Positions 40,964-50,369 of a DNA stretch of 64,000 bases are shown in pieces. Made by a program: the position numbers and the translations under genes. Within the stretch, counting starts at the first letter, position 1, and each line of letters starts with the position of its first letter. The stretch comes from Oceanospirillum sp048265165 (lineage in GTDB: Bacteria > Pseudomonadota > Gammaproteobacteria > Pseudomonadales > Halomonadaceae), in assembly GCF_048265165.1 (NCBI RefSeq), contig NZ_JBLXCD010000002.1:682001-746000 (forward strand), written 5' to 3'. Under the pieces are notes generated by a model that searched no databases, was not told the origin of the DNA, and was given only the letters and a program-made list of their open reading frames with translations.

Positions 40964-43426
40964 ATGGCAGAATCAACTGTAAAAGAGTTCGCTGAAAGTG
41001 TTGGCCGACCTGTGGAACGTTTGCTGGAGCAGATGAACGAAGCAGGCTTGCCACATAAAAAGGCAGACCAGCCGGTTTCAGAGCAAGACAAACAGTCACT
41101 ACTGAACCACCTGAAAGCGAGTCACGGCGGAAAAGCAGCCGAGCCGGGCAAGATCACTCTGAAGCGTCGTGAGACAAGCAAGCTGAAAACGGGCGCAGGC
41201 AACAAAAAAACAGTTAATATCGAAGTACGCAAAAAACGTACATACGTGAAGGCTGCTGAAGTAGATCAGGCGGAAGAAGAGAAGAAAAAAGCGGAAGAGG
41301 AAGCTAAGCTTCAGGCTGAAAAAGAAGCTAAACGCCAGGCTGATGCCAAGCGTAAAGCTGACGCGCCTAAAGCAAAAGCTCCGGTTGCGACTGACGCTCC
41401 GGCAGCAGCTCCAGCACCCGCAGCGGCGCCTAAAGAAGCCCCTGCAAAGAAATTCCGTGATGAAAACAACCCAGGTGGTGCTAATAAGCCAGCGGGTAAA
41501 GGTAAGAAAACTTCCGCTAAACCAGAGTATGGCGAGCGTAAGAAAGAAAAAGAGAACGCACCTCGTCGTGGTAAAAAAGAGATGCGAAGCGCTAAGAAAA
41601 GCTCCCGTCGTGGCGGTAACCGTGATAACGGCCCTAAACGCGAACATGCTTTTGAAAAACCAGCAGCACCTATTGTACGGGAAGTAGCAATCCCTGAAGC
41701 GATCACTGTCGCCGATCTGGCGGATAAAATGGCTGTTAAAGCAGCTGAAGTGATCAAGGTGATGTTTAAAATGGGCGCTATGGTGACCATTAACCAGGTG
41801 ATCGATCAGGAGACAGCTCAGATTGTTGTTGAGGAGATGGGACATAAGTTCAAGCTTCTGAATGATAATGCGCTGGAAGACGACGTTCTGGATAACATCA
41901 GCTACGATGGCCAAGAGGTCACCCGGGCTCCTGTTGTTACCGTAATGGGTCACGTTGACCACGGTAAAACATCCCTGCTGGATTACATCCGTCGTGCCAA
42001 AGTTGCTTCCGGTGAGTCCGGCGGTATTACCCAGCACATTGGTGCGTATCATGTAGAAACGGGTCATGGCATGATCACGTTCCTAGATACCCCTGGGCAC
42101 GCGGCATTTACCGCAATGCGTGCTCGTGGTGCTAAGGCAACTGACGTTGTTATCCTGGTTGTAGCGGCAGATGATGGCGTGATGCCTCAGACGGAAGAAG
42201 CGATCCATCACGCGAAAGCGGCTGGCGTTCCTATCGTTGTAGCGGTGAACAAGATTGATAAAGAGCAGGCTGACCCGGATCGTGTTAAGACCGAACTGGC
42301 TGCTAAAGATGTTATCCCTGAAGAGTGGGGCGGCGATGTTCCCTTTATGCCGGTTTCTGCGAAATCCGGTGAAGGTATCGACGAGCTATTAGATGCGGTA
42401 CTGCTGCAATCTGAAATTCTGGAACTGAAAGCCGTTCCTGAAGCACCGGGTAAAGGTGTGGTTGTAGAAGCGCGTTTGGATAAAGGTCGTGGCCCTGTAT
42501 CAACAGTTCTGGTTCAGAACGGTACCCTGCGTAAGGGTGATATGGTTCTGGCCGGCCTGAACTACGGTCGTGTACGTGCACTGATCGATGAGAATGGCAA
42601 GCCGATTGATGAAGCCGGTCCTGCTATTCCTGTAGAGATTCTGGGTCTTGATGGCACACCTGATGCCGGTGACGAGTTCACTGTGGTACAGGATGAGCGT
42701 AAAGCCCGTGAAGTAGCGCTGTTCCGTCAGGGTAAATTCCGTGATGTGAAACTCGCTCGTCAGCAAGCGGCTAAACTTGAGAACATGTTCGAGAACATGG
42801 GCAAAGGCGAAGTGGCGAACCTGAACATCGTACTGAAAACCGACGTACGAGGCTCTCTGGAAGCGATCACCGCGGCTCTGCTGGATCTGTCTACCGACGA
42901 AGTGAAGGTGAACATCATCTCCTCCGGCGTGGGTGGTATTGCCGAGAGTGATGCTAACCTGTCTCTGGCGTCCAACGCGATTCTGGTTGGTTTCAACGTT
43001 CGTGCCGATGCAACAGCGCGTACCATTGTTGAGCGTGAAGAGATCGATCTGCGTTACTACAGCGTGATCTATGAACTGATCGACCACGTTAAACTGGCCA
43101 TGACCGGTATGCTGGCTCCAGAGTATAAAGAAGAGATTGTGGGTATCGCTGAAGTACGCGATGTCTTCCGCTCTCCGAAGCTGGGTGCTATTGCTGGTTG
43201 TATGGTTGTTGAAGGTACCGTATTCCGCAACAAGAAAATCCGTGTTCTGCGTGACAACGTTGTTATCTATGAAGGTGAGCTGGAATCCCTGCGTCGCTTC
43301 AAAGATGACGTTAACGAAGTTCGTAACGGCGTTGAGTGTGGTGTCGGTGTTAAGAACTACAACGATGTTAAAGAAGGCGATAAGATCGAAGTCTTTGACA
43401 AAGTTAAAGTTGAGCGCACCCTTTAA
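40964..43426 (+). CDS. infB: Translation initiation factor IF-2
   Basis: GTPase that places initiator tRNA on the 30S subunit. 820 residues: N-terminal IF2N domain, a highly charged Lys/Glu/Ala-rich linker (about 65-220), a second IF2N region, the GTPase core with VMGHVDHGKTSLLDYI (near residue 328), FLDTPGHAAFTAMR and VNKIDKEQADP, then domains II-IV. Internal start sites for shorter IF2 forms were not resolved. Confidence 0.98.
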   Translation: MAESTVKEFAESVGRPVERLLEQMNEAGLPHKKADQPVSEQDKQSLLNHLKASHGGKAAEPGKITLKRRETSKLKTGAGNKKTVNIEVRKKRTYVKAAEVDQAEEEKKKAEEEAKLQAEKEAKRQADAKRKADAPKAKAPVATDAPAAAPAPAAAPKEAPAKKFRDENNPGGANKPAGKGKKTSAKPEYGERKKEKENAPRRGKKEMRSAKKSSRRGGNRDNGPKREHAFEKPAAPIVREVAIPEAITVADLADKMAVKAAEVIKVMFKMGAMVTINQVIDQETAQIVVEEMGHKFKLLNDNALEDDVLDNISYDGQEVTRAPVVTVMGHVDHGKTSLLDYIRRAKVASGESGGITQHIGAYHVETGHGMITFLDTPGHAAFTAMRARGAKATDVVILVVAADDGVMPQTEEAIHHAKAAGVPIVVAVNKIDKEQADPDRVKTELAAKDVIPEEWGGDVPFMPVSAKSGEGIDELLDAVLLQSEILELKAVPEAPGKGVVVEARLDKGRGPVSTVLVQNGTLRKGDMVLAGLNYGRVRALIDENGKPIDEAGPAIPVEILGLDGTPDAGDEFTVVQDERKAREVALFRQGKFRDVKLARQQAAKLENMFENMGKGEVANLNIVLKTDVRGSLEAITAALLDLSTDEVKVNIISSGVGGIAESDANLSLASNAILVGFNVRADATARTIVEREEIDLRYYSVIYELIDHVKLAMTGMLAPEYKEEIVGIAEVRDVFRSPKLGAIAGCMVVEGTVFRNKKIRVLRDNVVIYEGELESLRRFKDDVNEVRNGVECGVGVKNYNDVKEGDKIEVFDKVKVERTL

Positions 43427-43465
43427 TTACCCTGCGTAATCTAAGTGCGCCAAGGATCAGTCTGA

Positions 43466-43882
43466 ATGTCCCGTGAGTTCAAACGAACTGACCGAATTTC
43501 CGAACAGCTCCAGAAGGAGCTGGCTCGGATAATTCAGTTTTCAATTAAAGACCCGCGCTTGGGGATGGTGACCGTTAATGATGTGAAGATCAGTCGTGAT
43601 CTGAGCTTTGCTAACGTTTACATCACCGTTCTGGGTAAAGATAGTGCTGAAGAAGCCAAGGAAGATCTTGGTGTGTTGAACCGTGCTGCAGGTTTTCTGC
43701 GTCGCGAGATCGGAAAATCGATCAAGTTGCGCATTGTGCCGCAGCTCAAGTTTGACTATGACTCCAGCCTGGTACATGGGCGTAAGTTGTCCAGTCTGAT
43801 TGAAGAAGCTGTTGCGGCTGATAAATCACGTACCGATTCAACCGACCCTGAAGGTCCAAAAAACGATTCGGCGGAGGATTAA
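43466..43882 (+). CDS. rbfA: 30S ribosome-binding factor RbfA
   Basis: KH-fold factor for late 30S maturation and cold adaptation. 138 residues: FKRTDRISEQLQKELARIIQ, DPRLGMVTVNDVKISRDLSF and RLRIVPQLKFDYDSS-type strand (here KLRIVPQLKFDYDSS), plus an acidic C-terminal tail. 39 bases after infB and 6 before truB. Confidence 0.97.
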   Translation: MSREFKRTDRISEQLQKELARIIQFSIKDPRLGMVTVNDVKISRDLSFANVYITVLGKDSAEEAKEDLGVLNRAAGFLRREIGKSIKLRIVPQLKFDYDSSLVHGRKLSSLIEEAVAADKSRTDSTDPEGPKNDSAED

Positions 43883-43888
43883 GCTCCG

Positions 43889-44800
43889 GTGGCTCGTCGT
43901 GGTAAAGGCCGGAATATCTCCGGCGTCCTTCTGCTGAACAAACCAAAAGGCATCTCCAGCAATCGTGCACTGCAACGTGTACGTGCGATGTTTAATGCCA
44001 GCAAAGCCGGTCACACGGGCAACCTTGATCCGATGGCGACCGGTCTTTTGCCGTTATGTTTTGGCGAAGCGACTAAATTCTCCAGTTATCTGCTTGATGC
44101 TGATAAAGCCTATATCGCCACTGCCCGCTTGGGGCAGATGTCCGATACGGGTGACGCAGAAGGCACGATTATCCAGGAACGTCCTGTCCCGGAACTGAGT
44201 GATGCTCAGATTCGTGAGGCAATGGAAGCATTCCTCGGTGATATCGAGCAGGTACCTCCTATGTATTCCGCCCTCAAGCAAAATGGTCAGCCGCTGTACA
44301 AGCTGGCCCGCGAAGGTAAAACGGTTGAGCGTAAGGCTCGAGCCGTGACCATCTTTGAATTAGAGCTTGTAGAGTGGAGTGCCCCTGACCTGACGTTCTC
44401 TGTTCGCTGCTCCAAAGGTACTTACGTACGTACTTTGGCAGAGGATATTGGAGAGACCCTGGGTTGTGGTGCGCATCTGGTGATGCTGCACAGAACCCAT
44501 ACCGGTGGTTTCGATGCTACCGAGATGCTGGAATTTGACCGTCTGCAGTCTGAAAGAGATCTGGATCAGTCTCTCGACAGTTATCTGTTGGATACTGATA
44601 TTCTGGTGGCACATTTTCCTAAGAAAAATTTGTCTGCGGAGGAAACTGCGCGTATCCTCCACGGCCAGGATATTACCTGCGACCAGGTGTATCCTGATAA
44701 GGTCCGACTGTATGACGAGCAGGAACGATTTATCGGTCTTGCAGAATCAGCGGAAACCGGCAGACTTAAGCCTCGCCGGTTGGTCGTGTTCGAAGAGTAG
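43889..44800 (+). CDS. truB: tRNA pseudouridine-55 synthase TruB
   Basis: Makes pseudouridine 55 in the tRNA T loop. 303 residues: SGVLLLNKPKGISSNRALQR, catalytic Asp47 in GHTGNLDPMATGLLP, MYSALKQNGQPLYKLAREGK, and RCSKGTYVRTLAEDIGETLG. GTG start at 43889 with GGAGG at 43873-43877. Confidence 0.97.
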   Translation: MARRGKGRNISGVLLLNKPKGISSNRALQRVRAMFNASKAGHTGNLDPMATGLLPLCFGEATKFSSYLLDADKAYIATARLGQMSDTGDAEGTIIQERPVPELSDAQIREAMEAFLGDIEQVPPMYSALKQNGQPLYKLAREGKTVERKARAVTIFELELVEWSAPDLTFSVRCSKGTYVRTLAEDIGETLGCGAHLVMLHRTHTGGFDATEMLEFDRLQSERDLDQSLDSYLLDTDILVAHFPKKNLSAEETARILHGQDITCDQVYPDKVRLYDEQERFIGLAESAETGRLKPRRLVVFEE

Positions 44801-44882
44801 TGATCCTGCTCTTTGAGCTGCAGATACGATTTTGTTCAGCAGATGATTTTCTGCTTGGACTGCTCTAATCCGGAGCAAAGTT

Positions 44883-44943
44883 AGGCTAACTGTAAATATG
44901 CGCGGTTAGCCTGAATATATGATTCGCATATTTTATCAGGAGA
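44883..44943 (+). promoter_or_regulatory. rpsO leader with pseudoknot-type pairing
   Basis: Two interleaved complementary pairs: AGGCTAAC (44883-44890) with GTTAGCCT (44905-44912), and AAATATGCG (44894-44902) with CGCATATTT (44925-44933). The order A-B-A'-B' is a pseudoknot topology ending just before AGGAG at 44938-44942, the rpsO ribosome binding site. In E. coli, S15 represses its own mRNA through a leader pseudoknot, so this is a candidate S15 autoregulatory element. Confidence 0.6.
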
Positions 44944-44949
44944 AGCATC

Positions 44950-45219
44950 ATGGCTTTAACTGCAGAAAAGAAAGCAGAAATCGTTAAAGAATACGCACGT
45001 GGCGAAGGTGACACTGGTTCTCCAGAAGTTCAGGTAGCCCTGCTGACTTTTAACATCAACGGTCTGCAAGAACACTTCAAAGCGAACAAGCAGGATCACC
45101 ACTCTCGTCGTGGTCTGATTCGCATGGTTAACCAGCGTCGTAAGCTGTTGGATTACCTGAAGAAAAAAGATCTGGGTCGCTACAGTGATCTGATCAAGAG
45201 TCTGGGTCTGCGTCGCTAA
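44950..45219 (+). CDS. rpsO: 30S ribosomal protein S15
   Basis: Binds 16S rRNA central domain and bridges to 23S. 89 residues, the standard length: EYARGEGDTGSPEVQVALLT, HHSRRGLIRMVNQRRKLLDY and the C-terminal YSDLIKSLGLRR. Strong AGGAG upstream. Located truB-rpsO-pnp. Confidence 0.98.
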   Translation: MALTAEKKAEIVKEYARGEGDTGSPEVQVALLTFNINGLQEHFKANKQDHHSRRGLIRMVNQRRKLLDYLKKKDLGRYSDLIKSLGLRR

Positions 45220-45294
45220 TTGCTGACGTCGTCCAAAGGACACTGGCTTATTATCAGTACGCAAGTTTTGCATATTGATAATTGATTGCCCTCT

Positions 45295-45329
45295 GAAGCC
45301 CGCTATCGCTTTGATAGCGGGCTTCTTTG
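45295..45329 (+). terminator. Hairpin between rpsO and pnp
   Basis: GAAGCCCGCTATC / GATAGCGGGCTTC, 13-bp perfect stem, loop GCTTT, then TTTGTG. The site serves as rpsO terminator and, by analogy with E. coli, may be an RNase III target in pnp autoregulation. Confidence 0.8.
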
Positions 45330-45379
45330 TGTGAAAATAGAACACACATGAAAGCAATAGATATTGGAAGGAAATTACC

Positions 45380-47500
45380 GTGAATCCGGTTACTAAGACA
45401 TTTAATTACGGCGATCAGGTCGTAACACTCGAAACGGGTCGTATCGCACGCCAGGCTACTGGTTCAGTTATGGTCACTATGGGCAGTACTTCTGTACTGT
45501 GTGCTGTTGTTGCTAAGAAAGATGCAGCCCCGGACGCGGCATTTTTTCCATTGTCTGTTCACTATCAGGAAAAAACCTACGCTGTAGGTAAGATCCCTGG
45601 AGGCTACTTCAAACGTGAAGGCCGTCCGACTGAGACTGAAACCCTGACTTCGCGCCTGATCGATCGTCCGATCCGTCCGCTGTTTCCGAATGGTTTTATG
45701 AACGAAGTTCAGGTTGTTTGTACCGTTATGTCTGCGGACAAGGACAACAACCCGGATATTGCAGCTCTGATTGGCACCTCTGCAGCTCTGGCTGTTTCAG
45801 GTGTTCCATTTAGTGGCCCAGTAGGTGCAGCTCGTGTCGGTTTTACTGACGAAGACGGCTATATTCTGAACCCAACCAACGAGAAGCTGGAAGAGTCTCT
45901 TCTGGATATGGTTGTAGCAGGTACTGAAAACGCTGTACTGATGGTTGAGTCTGAAGCAGAAGAGCTGACTGAAGACGAGATGCTGGGTGCTGTTCTGTTT
46001 GCTCATAAAGAGATGCAGGCTGTTAACACAGCAATTAAAGAGTTTGCAGCTGAAGTTGCTACTCCAGCATGGGATTGGCAGCCAGCAGCAGAAGATACAG
46101 AAACTAAGCAACTGGTTTCTCTGGCTTACGCTGATAAAATTAAAGATGCGTACAAGATTACTGTTAAGCAGGATCGTTACGCACAACTGGGCGAACTGAA
46201 ATCTGAAGCGGTTGAGAAGCTGGCTAACGATGAAGGCCTAACTGCTGACGCGATTAAGTCTGCATTCGCCAGCCTTGAAAAGCAGATTGTCCGTCAGTCT
46301 GTTGTAAATGGCGAGCCTCGTATTGATGGTCGTGAGCAGGATACTGTTCGTGGTATCAATGTTGAAGTTGGCATGCTGCAGAAGACTCATGGTTCTGCAC
46401 TGTTTACCCGTGGTGAAACTCAGGCGATCGTTACAGCAACTCTGGGTACTGCCCGTGATGCTCAGATCAGCGAGTCTCTGGCAGGTGAAGTTCGCGACCC
46501 GTTCATGCTGCACTATAACTTCCCTCCATACTCTGTAGGTGAAGCAGGCTTTATGGGTGGTCCTAAACGTCGTGAAATCGGTCACGGTCGTCTTGCCCGT
46601 CGTGGTGTTCAGGCGGTTCTGCCGACTGAAGAAGAATTCCCGTACTCCATCCGTGTAGTATCTGAGATTACTGAATCCAATGGTTCAAGCTCCATGGCTT
46701 CCGTTTGTGGTGCGTCTCTGGCTCTTATGGATGCTGGTGTACCTCTGAAAGCGCCAGTAGCGGGTATCGCTATGGGTCTGGTTAAGGAAGGCGAAGGCTT
46801 CGCCGTTCTGACCGACATTCTGGGTGACGAAGATCATCTGGGTGATATGGACTTTAAAGTGGCTGGTACTTCTGAAGGTATTACTGCTCTGCAGATGGAT
46901 ATCAAGATTGAAGGTATCAACGAAGAGATCATGGAAGTGGCTCTGCAGCGCGCTAACAAAGCCCGTCTGCACATCTTGGGTGAGATGAATAAAGTGATCA
47001 GTGAAGGTCGTGAAGATCTGTCTGAGAACGCACCTGCGATGACCACTATCAAGATCGATCCTGAGAAGATCCGTGATGTTATCGGTAAAGGTGGTGCAAC
47101 CATCCGTTCGCTGTGTGAGCGTACTGGTGCTTCTATCGATATCGACGACAATGGTCTGGTTAAGATCTACGCAGAAAACAAAGCGGCTGCGCAAATGGCG
47201 ATCAACGAAGTTGCCGGCATCACTGCAGAAGCTGAAATCGGTACAGTGTACAAAGGTAAGGTTGTACGTCTGGCTGACTTTGGTGCATTTGTTAACTTCC
47301 TGCCAGGTCAGGATGGTCTGGTGCATATCTCTCAGATTGCACAAGAGCGTGTTAATGCGGTTAGCGATTACTTGAAAGAAGGTGATATGGTTGCCGTTAA
47401 AGTGCTGGACGTGGACAACCGTGGCCGCGTTAAACTGAGCATTAAAGAAGTAACCGAAGAAGAGAAAGCAGCAACTCTGGCTGAAGAAGCCGCTGAGTAA
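45380..47500 (+). CDS. pnp: Polyribonucleotide nucleotidyltransferase (PNPase)
   Basis: 3'-5' phosphorolytic exoribonuclease of the degradosome. 706 residues: two RNase PH cores (GGYFKREGRPTETETLTSRL and FMGGPKRREIGHGRLARRGV), an all-helical linker, KH domain IRDVIGKGGATIRSLCERTG, and S1 domain VYKGKVVRLADFGAFVNFLP. GTG start at 45380 with GGAAGGAAA upstream. Confidence 0.98.
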   Translation: MNPVTKTFNYGDQVVTLETGRIARQATGSVMVTMGSTSVLCAVVAKKDAAPDAAFFPLSVHYQEKTYAVGKIPGGYFKREGRPTETETLTSRLIDRPIRPLFPNGFMNEVQVVCTVMSADKDNNPDIAALIGTSAALAVSGVPFSGPVGAARVGFTDEDGYILNPTNEKLEESLLDMVVAGTENAVLMVESEAEELTEDEMLGAVLFAHKEMQAVNTAIKEFAAEVATPAWDWQPAAEDTETKQLVSLAYADKIKDAYKITVKQDRYAQLGELKSEAVEKLANDEGLTADAIKSAFASLEKQIVRQSVVNGEPRIDGREQDTVRGINVEVGMLQKTHGSALFTRGETQAIVTATLGTARDAQISESLAGEVRDPFMLHYNFPPYSVGEAGFMGGPKRREIGHGRLARRGVQAVLPTEEEFPYSIRVVSEITESNGSSSMASVCGASLALMDAGVPLKAPVAGIAMGLVKEGEGFAVLTDILGDEDHLGDMDFKVAGTSEGITALQMDIKIEGINEEIMEVALQRANKARLHILGEMNKVISEGREDLSENAPAMTTIKIDPEKIRDVIGKGGATIRSLCERTGASIDIDDNGLVKIYAENKAAAQMAINEVAGITAEAEIGTVYKGKVVRLADFGAFVNFLPGQDGLVHISQIAQERVNAVSDYLKEGDMVAVKVLDVDNRGRVKLSIKEVTEEEKAATLAEEAAE

Positions 47501-47551
47501 TCTGTGACCTTCTGATCCGGTGTGTCTTCTGAGGAAGATATCATCGGATAC

Positions 47552-47603
47552 AAAAAACCTCGCAGTGCTTTTATATAAAAGCGAATCTGCGAGGTTTTTT
47601 TTG
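47552..47603 (+). terminator. Terminator after pnp
   Basis: AAAAAACCTCGCAG / CTGCGAGGTTTTTT with inner GCTTTTAT / ATAAAAGC, followed by more T. Confidence 0.92.
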
Positions 47604-47682
47604 TCCCGATACCTGTGGATTTGTCACGATAGATATCGGGAAAGCACTAAAACCAGAATTTAATGCTCAACAGCTGATAGCC

Positions 47683-48861
47683 TTAGCGCTCAACTGCCAG
47701 TGCAACGCCCTGACCACCACCGATACACAGCGTCGCCAGACCTTTCTTAGCATCCTGCTTAATCATTTCGTGAACAAGGCTCACTAATACACGACAGCCG
47801 GAAGCACCAATCGGATGGCCTAAAGCGATGGCTCCACCGTTTACATTGACCTTAGACGTATCCCAGCCCAGCTCTTTATTCACACTCAATGCCTGAGCTG
47901 CAAACGCTTCATTGGCTTCAATCAGCTCCAGATCGTTAATATCCCAGCCTGCTTTTTCCAGGCAGCGTTTTGTTGCAGGAACGGGACCGATACCCATAAT
48001 TTTAGGGTCAACGCCCGCGTTGGAGTACGCAGAAATTTTAGCCAGAACCGGCAGACCCAGCTCCTCAGCTTTCTGTGCGCTACACAATATAACGGCCGCA
48101 GCACCATCATTTAGAGTGGAGGCGTTACCCGCAGTTACTGTACCGTCTTTCTTGAAGGCCGGACGCATGCCGGATAGTTTTTCTGCTGTTGTGCCGAAGC
48201 GGGCATTTTCGTCCGTATCTATAACAACCGGATCACCTTTGCGCTGTGGAATGGTTAACGGAATGATCTCATCCGCGAAGCGACCACCTTTAATGGCTTC
48301 TTCTGCCTTTTGCTGTGACTGGGCAGCGAACGCATCCTGCTCTTCACGGCTAATGGCGTATTTCTCGGCCAGGTTCTCGGCGGTGATTCCCATGTGAATA
48401 TCGTTAAAAGCATCCCACAGGCCATCAACAATCATGGTGTCCTGCAGTGCCCAGTTGCCCATACGCTGTCCATTACGGGAGTTCGGCAGAATATGTGCTG
48501 ATTGGGACATATTTTCCTGGCCGCCGGCGATAATCAGATCAGCATCGCCACAGCGAATCGCCTGGGTTGCCAAATGCAAGGCTTTAAGGCCTGAACCGCA
48601 GACCTTGTTGATCGTCATGGCAGGAGTGGACTCCATCAGTCCACCTTTAATGGCAGCTTGTCGTGCAGGGTTTTGGCCTGCACCTGCGGTCAGCACCTGA
48701 CCCAGCAATACTTCGTCTACCTGTTTAGGATCAATGCCGGTTTTTTCCAGCAAGCTCTTAATCACTACGGCACCCAGGTCACTGGCAGAAACAGAGCTCA
48801 GACCACCGTTAAAGCTGCCGATTGCTGTACGACCGGCGGCGACGATAACAACGTCTTGCAT
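47683..48861 (-). CDS. Acetyl-CoA C-acetyltransferase (thiolase)
   Basis: Condenses or cleaves acetyl-CoA/acetoacetyl-CoA. 392 residues from ATG 48859-48861 with AAGGAAA upstream; a 17-codon upstream extension is rejected. Active-site Cys88 in NKVCGSGLKAL, GGQENMSQSAHILPNSR, NVNGGAIALGHPIGASG (catalytic His) and CIGGGQGVALAVE (second Cys). Could be AtoB- or PhaA-type; no phaB, phaC or ato genes adjoin it to decide. Monocistronic. Confidence 0.93.
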   Translation of the reverse strand: MQDVVIVAAGRTAIGSFNGGLSSVSASDLGAVVIKSLLEKTGIDPKQVDEVLLGQVLTAGAGQNPARQAAIKGGLMESTPAMTINKVCGSGLKALHLATQAIRCGDADLIIAGGQENMSQSAHILPNSRNGQRMGNWALQDTMIVDGLWDAFNDIHMGITAENLAEKYAISREEQDAFAAQSQQKAEEAIKGGRFADEIIPLTIPQRKGDPVVIDTDENARFGTTAEKLSGMRPAFKKDGTVTAGNASTLNDGAAAVILCSAQKAEELGLPVLAKISAYSNAGVDPKIMGIGPVPATKRCLEKAGWDINDLELIEANEAFAAQALSVNKELGWDTSKVNVNGGAIALGHPIGASGCRVLVSLVHEMIKQDAKKGLATLCIGGGQGVALAVER

Positions 48862-48958
48862 AGGTATTTCCTTTTTTATCAGATAAAAAATCTCTATTGT
48901 GCTTCGCAGCATAGCATTTTTTTATTGCTTCAGAGGTAGAGTACGCCTAAATGATGAC

Positions 48959-48990
48959 AAAAAAAAAGCTGACCTTAGGCCAGCTTTTCA
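48959..48990 (-). terminator. Terminator of panD
   Basis: Minus-strand AAAAGCTG / CAGCTTTT stem around GCCTAAGGT followed by a T run (A8 on plus). Confidence 0.82.
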
Positions 48991-49014
48991 TCATCCGTTC
49001 GTTATAGTTTCCTG

Positions 49015-49395
49015 TTAGGCAACCTGAACCGGAATTGCATTACTGGTGTGACTGACGTCATTGCCTTCTGTTATATAGATCAGGGCTGGTTTGAAGTTTG
49101 CCAGTTCTGCTTCTGTATAGTTAGCGTAGGCACAAATGATCACACGGTCACCTACTTTAGCCTGATGAGCCGCCGCACCGTTGACAGAAATGATACCTGA
49201 GCCTTCTTCGCCACGGATTGCATAAGTGGTGAAGCGTTGGCCGCCTTCAATGTTGTAGATCTGAATCTGCTCGTATTCACGGATGCCGGCCATATCCAGC
49301 AAGTTGCCGTCAATAGCGCAAGAACCCTCATACTCCAGTACCGCGTGAGTGACACGAGCCTGATGCAGTTTTGCTTTAAGCATGATGGATTGCAT
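49015..49395 (-). CDS. panD: Aspartate 1-decarboxylase PanD
   Basis: Pyruvoyl enzyme making beta-alanine for pantothenate. 126 residues; self-cleavage at Gly24-Ser25 (EYEGSCAID), then RFTTYAIRGEEGSGIISVNG and the AAAHQAKVGDRVIICAYAN strand. MQSIMLKAKLHQ aligns with the usual PanD start. It lies 113 bases downstream of panC. Confidence 0.97.
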   Translation of the reverse strand: MQSIMLKAKLHQARVTHAVLEYEGSCAIDGNLLDMAGIREYEQIQIYNIEGGQRFTTYAIRGEEGSGIISVNGAAAHQAKVGDRVIICAYANYTEAELANFKPALIYITEGNDVSHTSNAIPVQVA

Positions 49396-49508
49396 GATGA
49401 TTAACCTTTATTTCTTTTTGAGACGCTTAATAAGAGCATTCTTGAAATGCTGTAGAAGTACGCAGGTTTGCTGCAAATAGCAGCTAAGTCGCGCAGTATG
49501 CCTCAATG

Positions 49509-50369
49509 TTATTTCTGATTCAACGCAAATGCGATGTTATCAATCAGTCGTGCTTTACCCAGCTGGGCGGCGGCCAGAATCACTAAGTGTGAACTCGTGT
49601 TGTCTGCAATTTTTAAATCGGCCTGACGGCGAATGCTCAGATAATCAGGTCTGAAACCCTTCGCCCTCAATTCTGACTTTGCCCGGTCGCAAAGTGTATC
49701 AAAATCTGACTGGCCCGCTTCTATCGATTGACGAATTTTGACTAATGTCTGATACAGGGTAGGAGCGACTACCAACTCTTCCTGTGTTAGGTAGCCATTC
49801 CGCGAGCTTAAAGCAAGCCCTGACTCCATTCGAACGGTTGGTACGCCTTTTATCTCAAGCGGCATACAGAGATCCTGGGCCATCTTACGGATGATCGCCA
49901 GTTGCTGGAAATCCTTCTGACCAAACAGTGCTACATCAGGTTGAACAATATTAAACAACTTGCTGACTACTGTGGTAACGCCGGTAAAGTGACCGGGGCG
50001 AGTTGCGCCACAAAGCTCTTCACCCAGTTCAGGCACATTGACCTGAGTCTGGCTTTCCAGACCTGTGGGATAGATCTCGCTGGCATTAGGTGCAAACAGA
50101 ATATGGCAGCCTGCTTCAGATAGTTTCTCGCTATCCGCTTCCAGTGTGCGCGGATAGGAATCAAGATCTTCATTCGGGCCAAACTGCATTGGGTTTACAA
50201 ATATGCTGCATACCACCGTATCGCCTTCTTTATGAGCTTCGTGGATCAGGTGAATATGGCCTGAATGCAGATTGCCCATAGTGGGAACGAAAGCGACCTT
50301 GCCGCCCTCATTCCGTCGACGCTGCGCAATTGCAGACCGAAGCTCAGCAATGGAGTGACATAAAATCAT
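49509..50369 (-). CDS. panC: Pantothenate synthetase PanC
   Basis: ATP-dependent ligation of pantoate and beta-alanine. 286 residues: FVPTMGNLHSGHIHLIHEAH with the HxGH motif, SIFVNPMQFGPNEDLDSYPR, FGQKDFQQLAIIRKMAQDLC, and MESGLALSSRNGYLTQEE with the second nucleotide-binding loop. Its ATG overlaps the panB stop by 4 bases. Confidence 0.97.
   Translation of the reverse strand: MILCHSIAELRSAIAQRRRNEGGKVAFVPTMGNLHSGHIHLIHEAHKEGDTVVCSIFVNPMQFGPNEDLDSYPRTLEADSEKLSEAGCHILFAPNASEIYPTGLESQTQVNVPELGEELCGATRPGHFTGVTTVVSKLFNIVQPDVALFGQKDFQQLAIIRKMAQDLCMPLEIKGVPTVRMESGLALSSRNGYLTQEELVVAPTLYQTLVKIRQSIEAGQSDFDTLCDRAKSELRAKGFRPDYLSIRRQADLKIADNTSSHLVILAAAQLGKARLIDNIAFALNQK

Noticed and set aside
41099..42067. 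A 322-codon minus-strand ORF opposite infB and similar long antisense ORFs opposite carB, dnaK and pnp
   Set aside because: They are shadows of strongly biased codon use in the sense genes and have no protein-family features.
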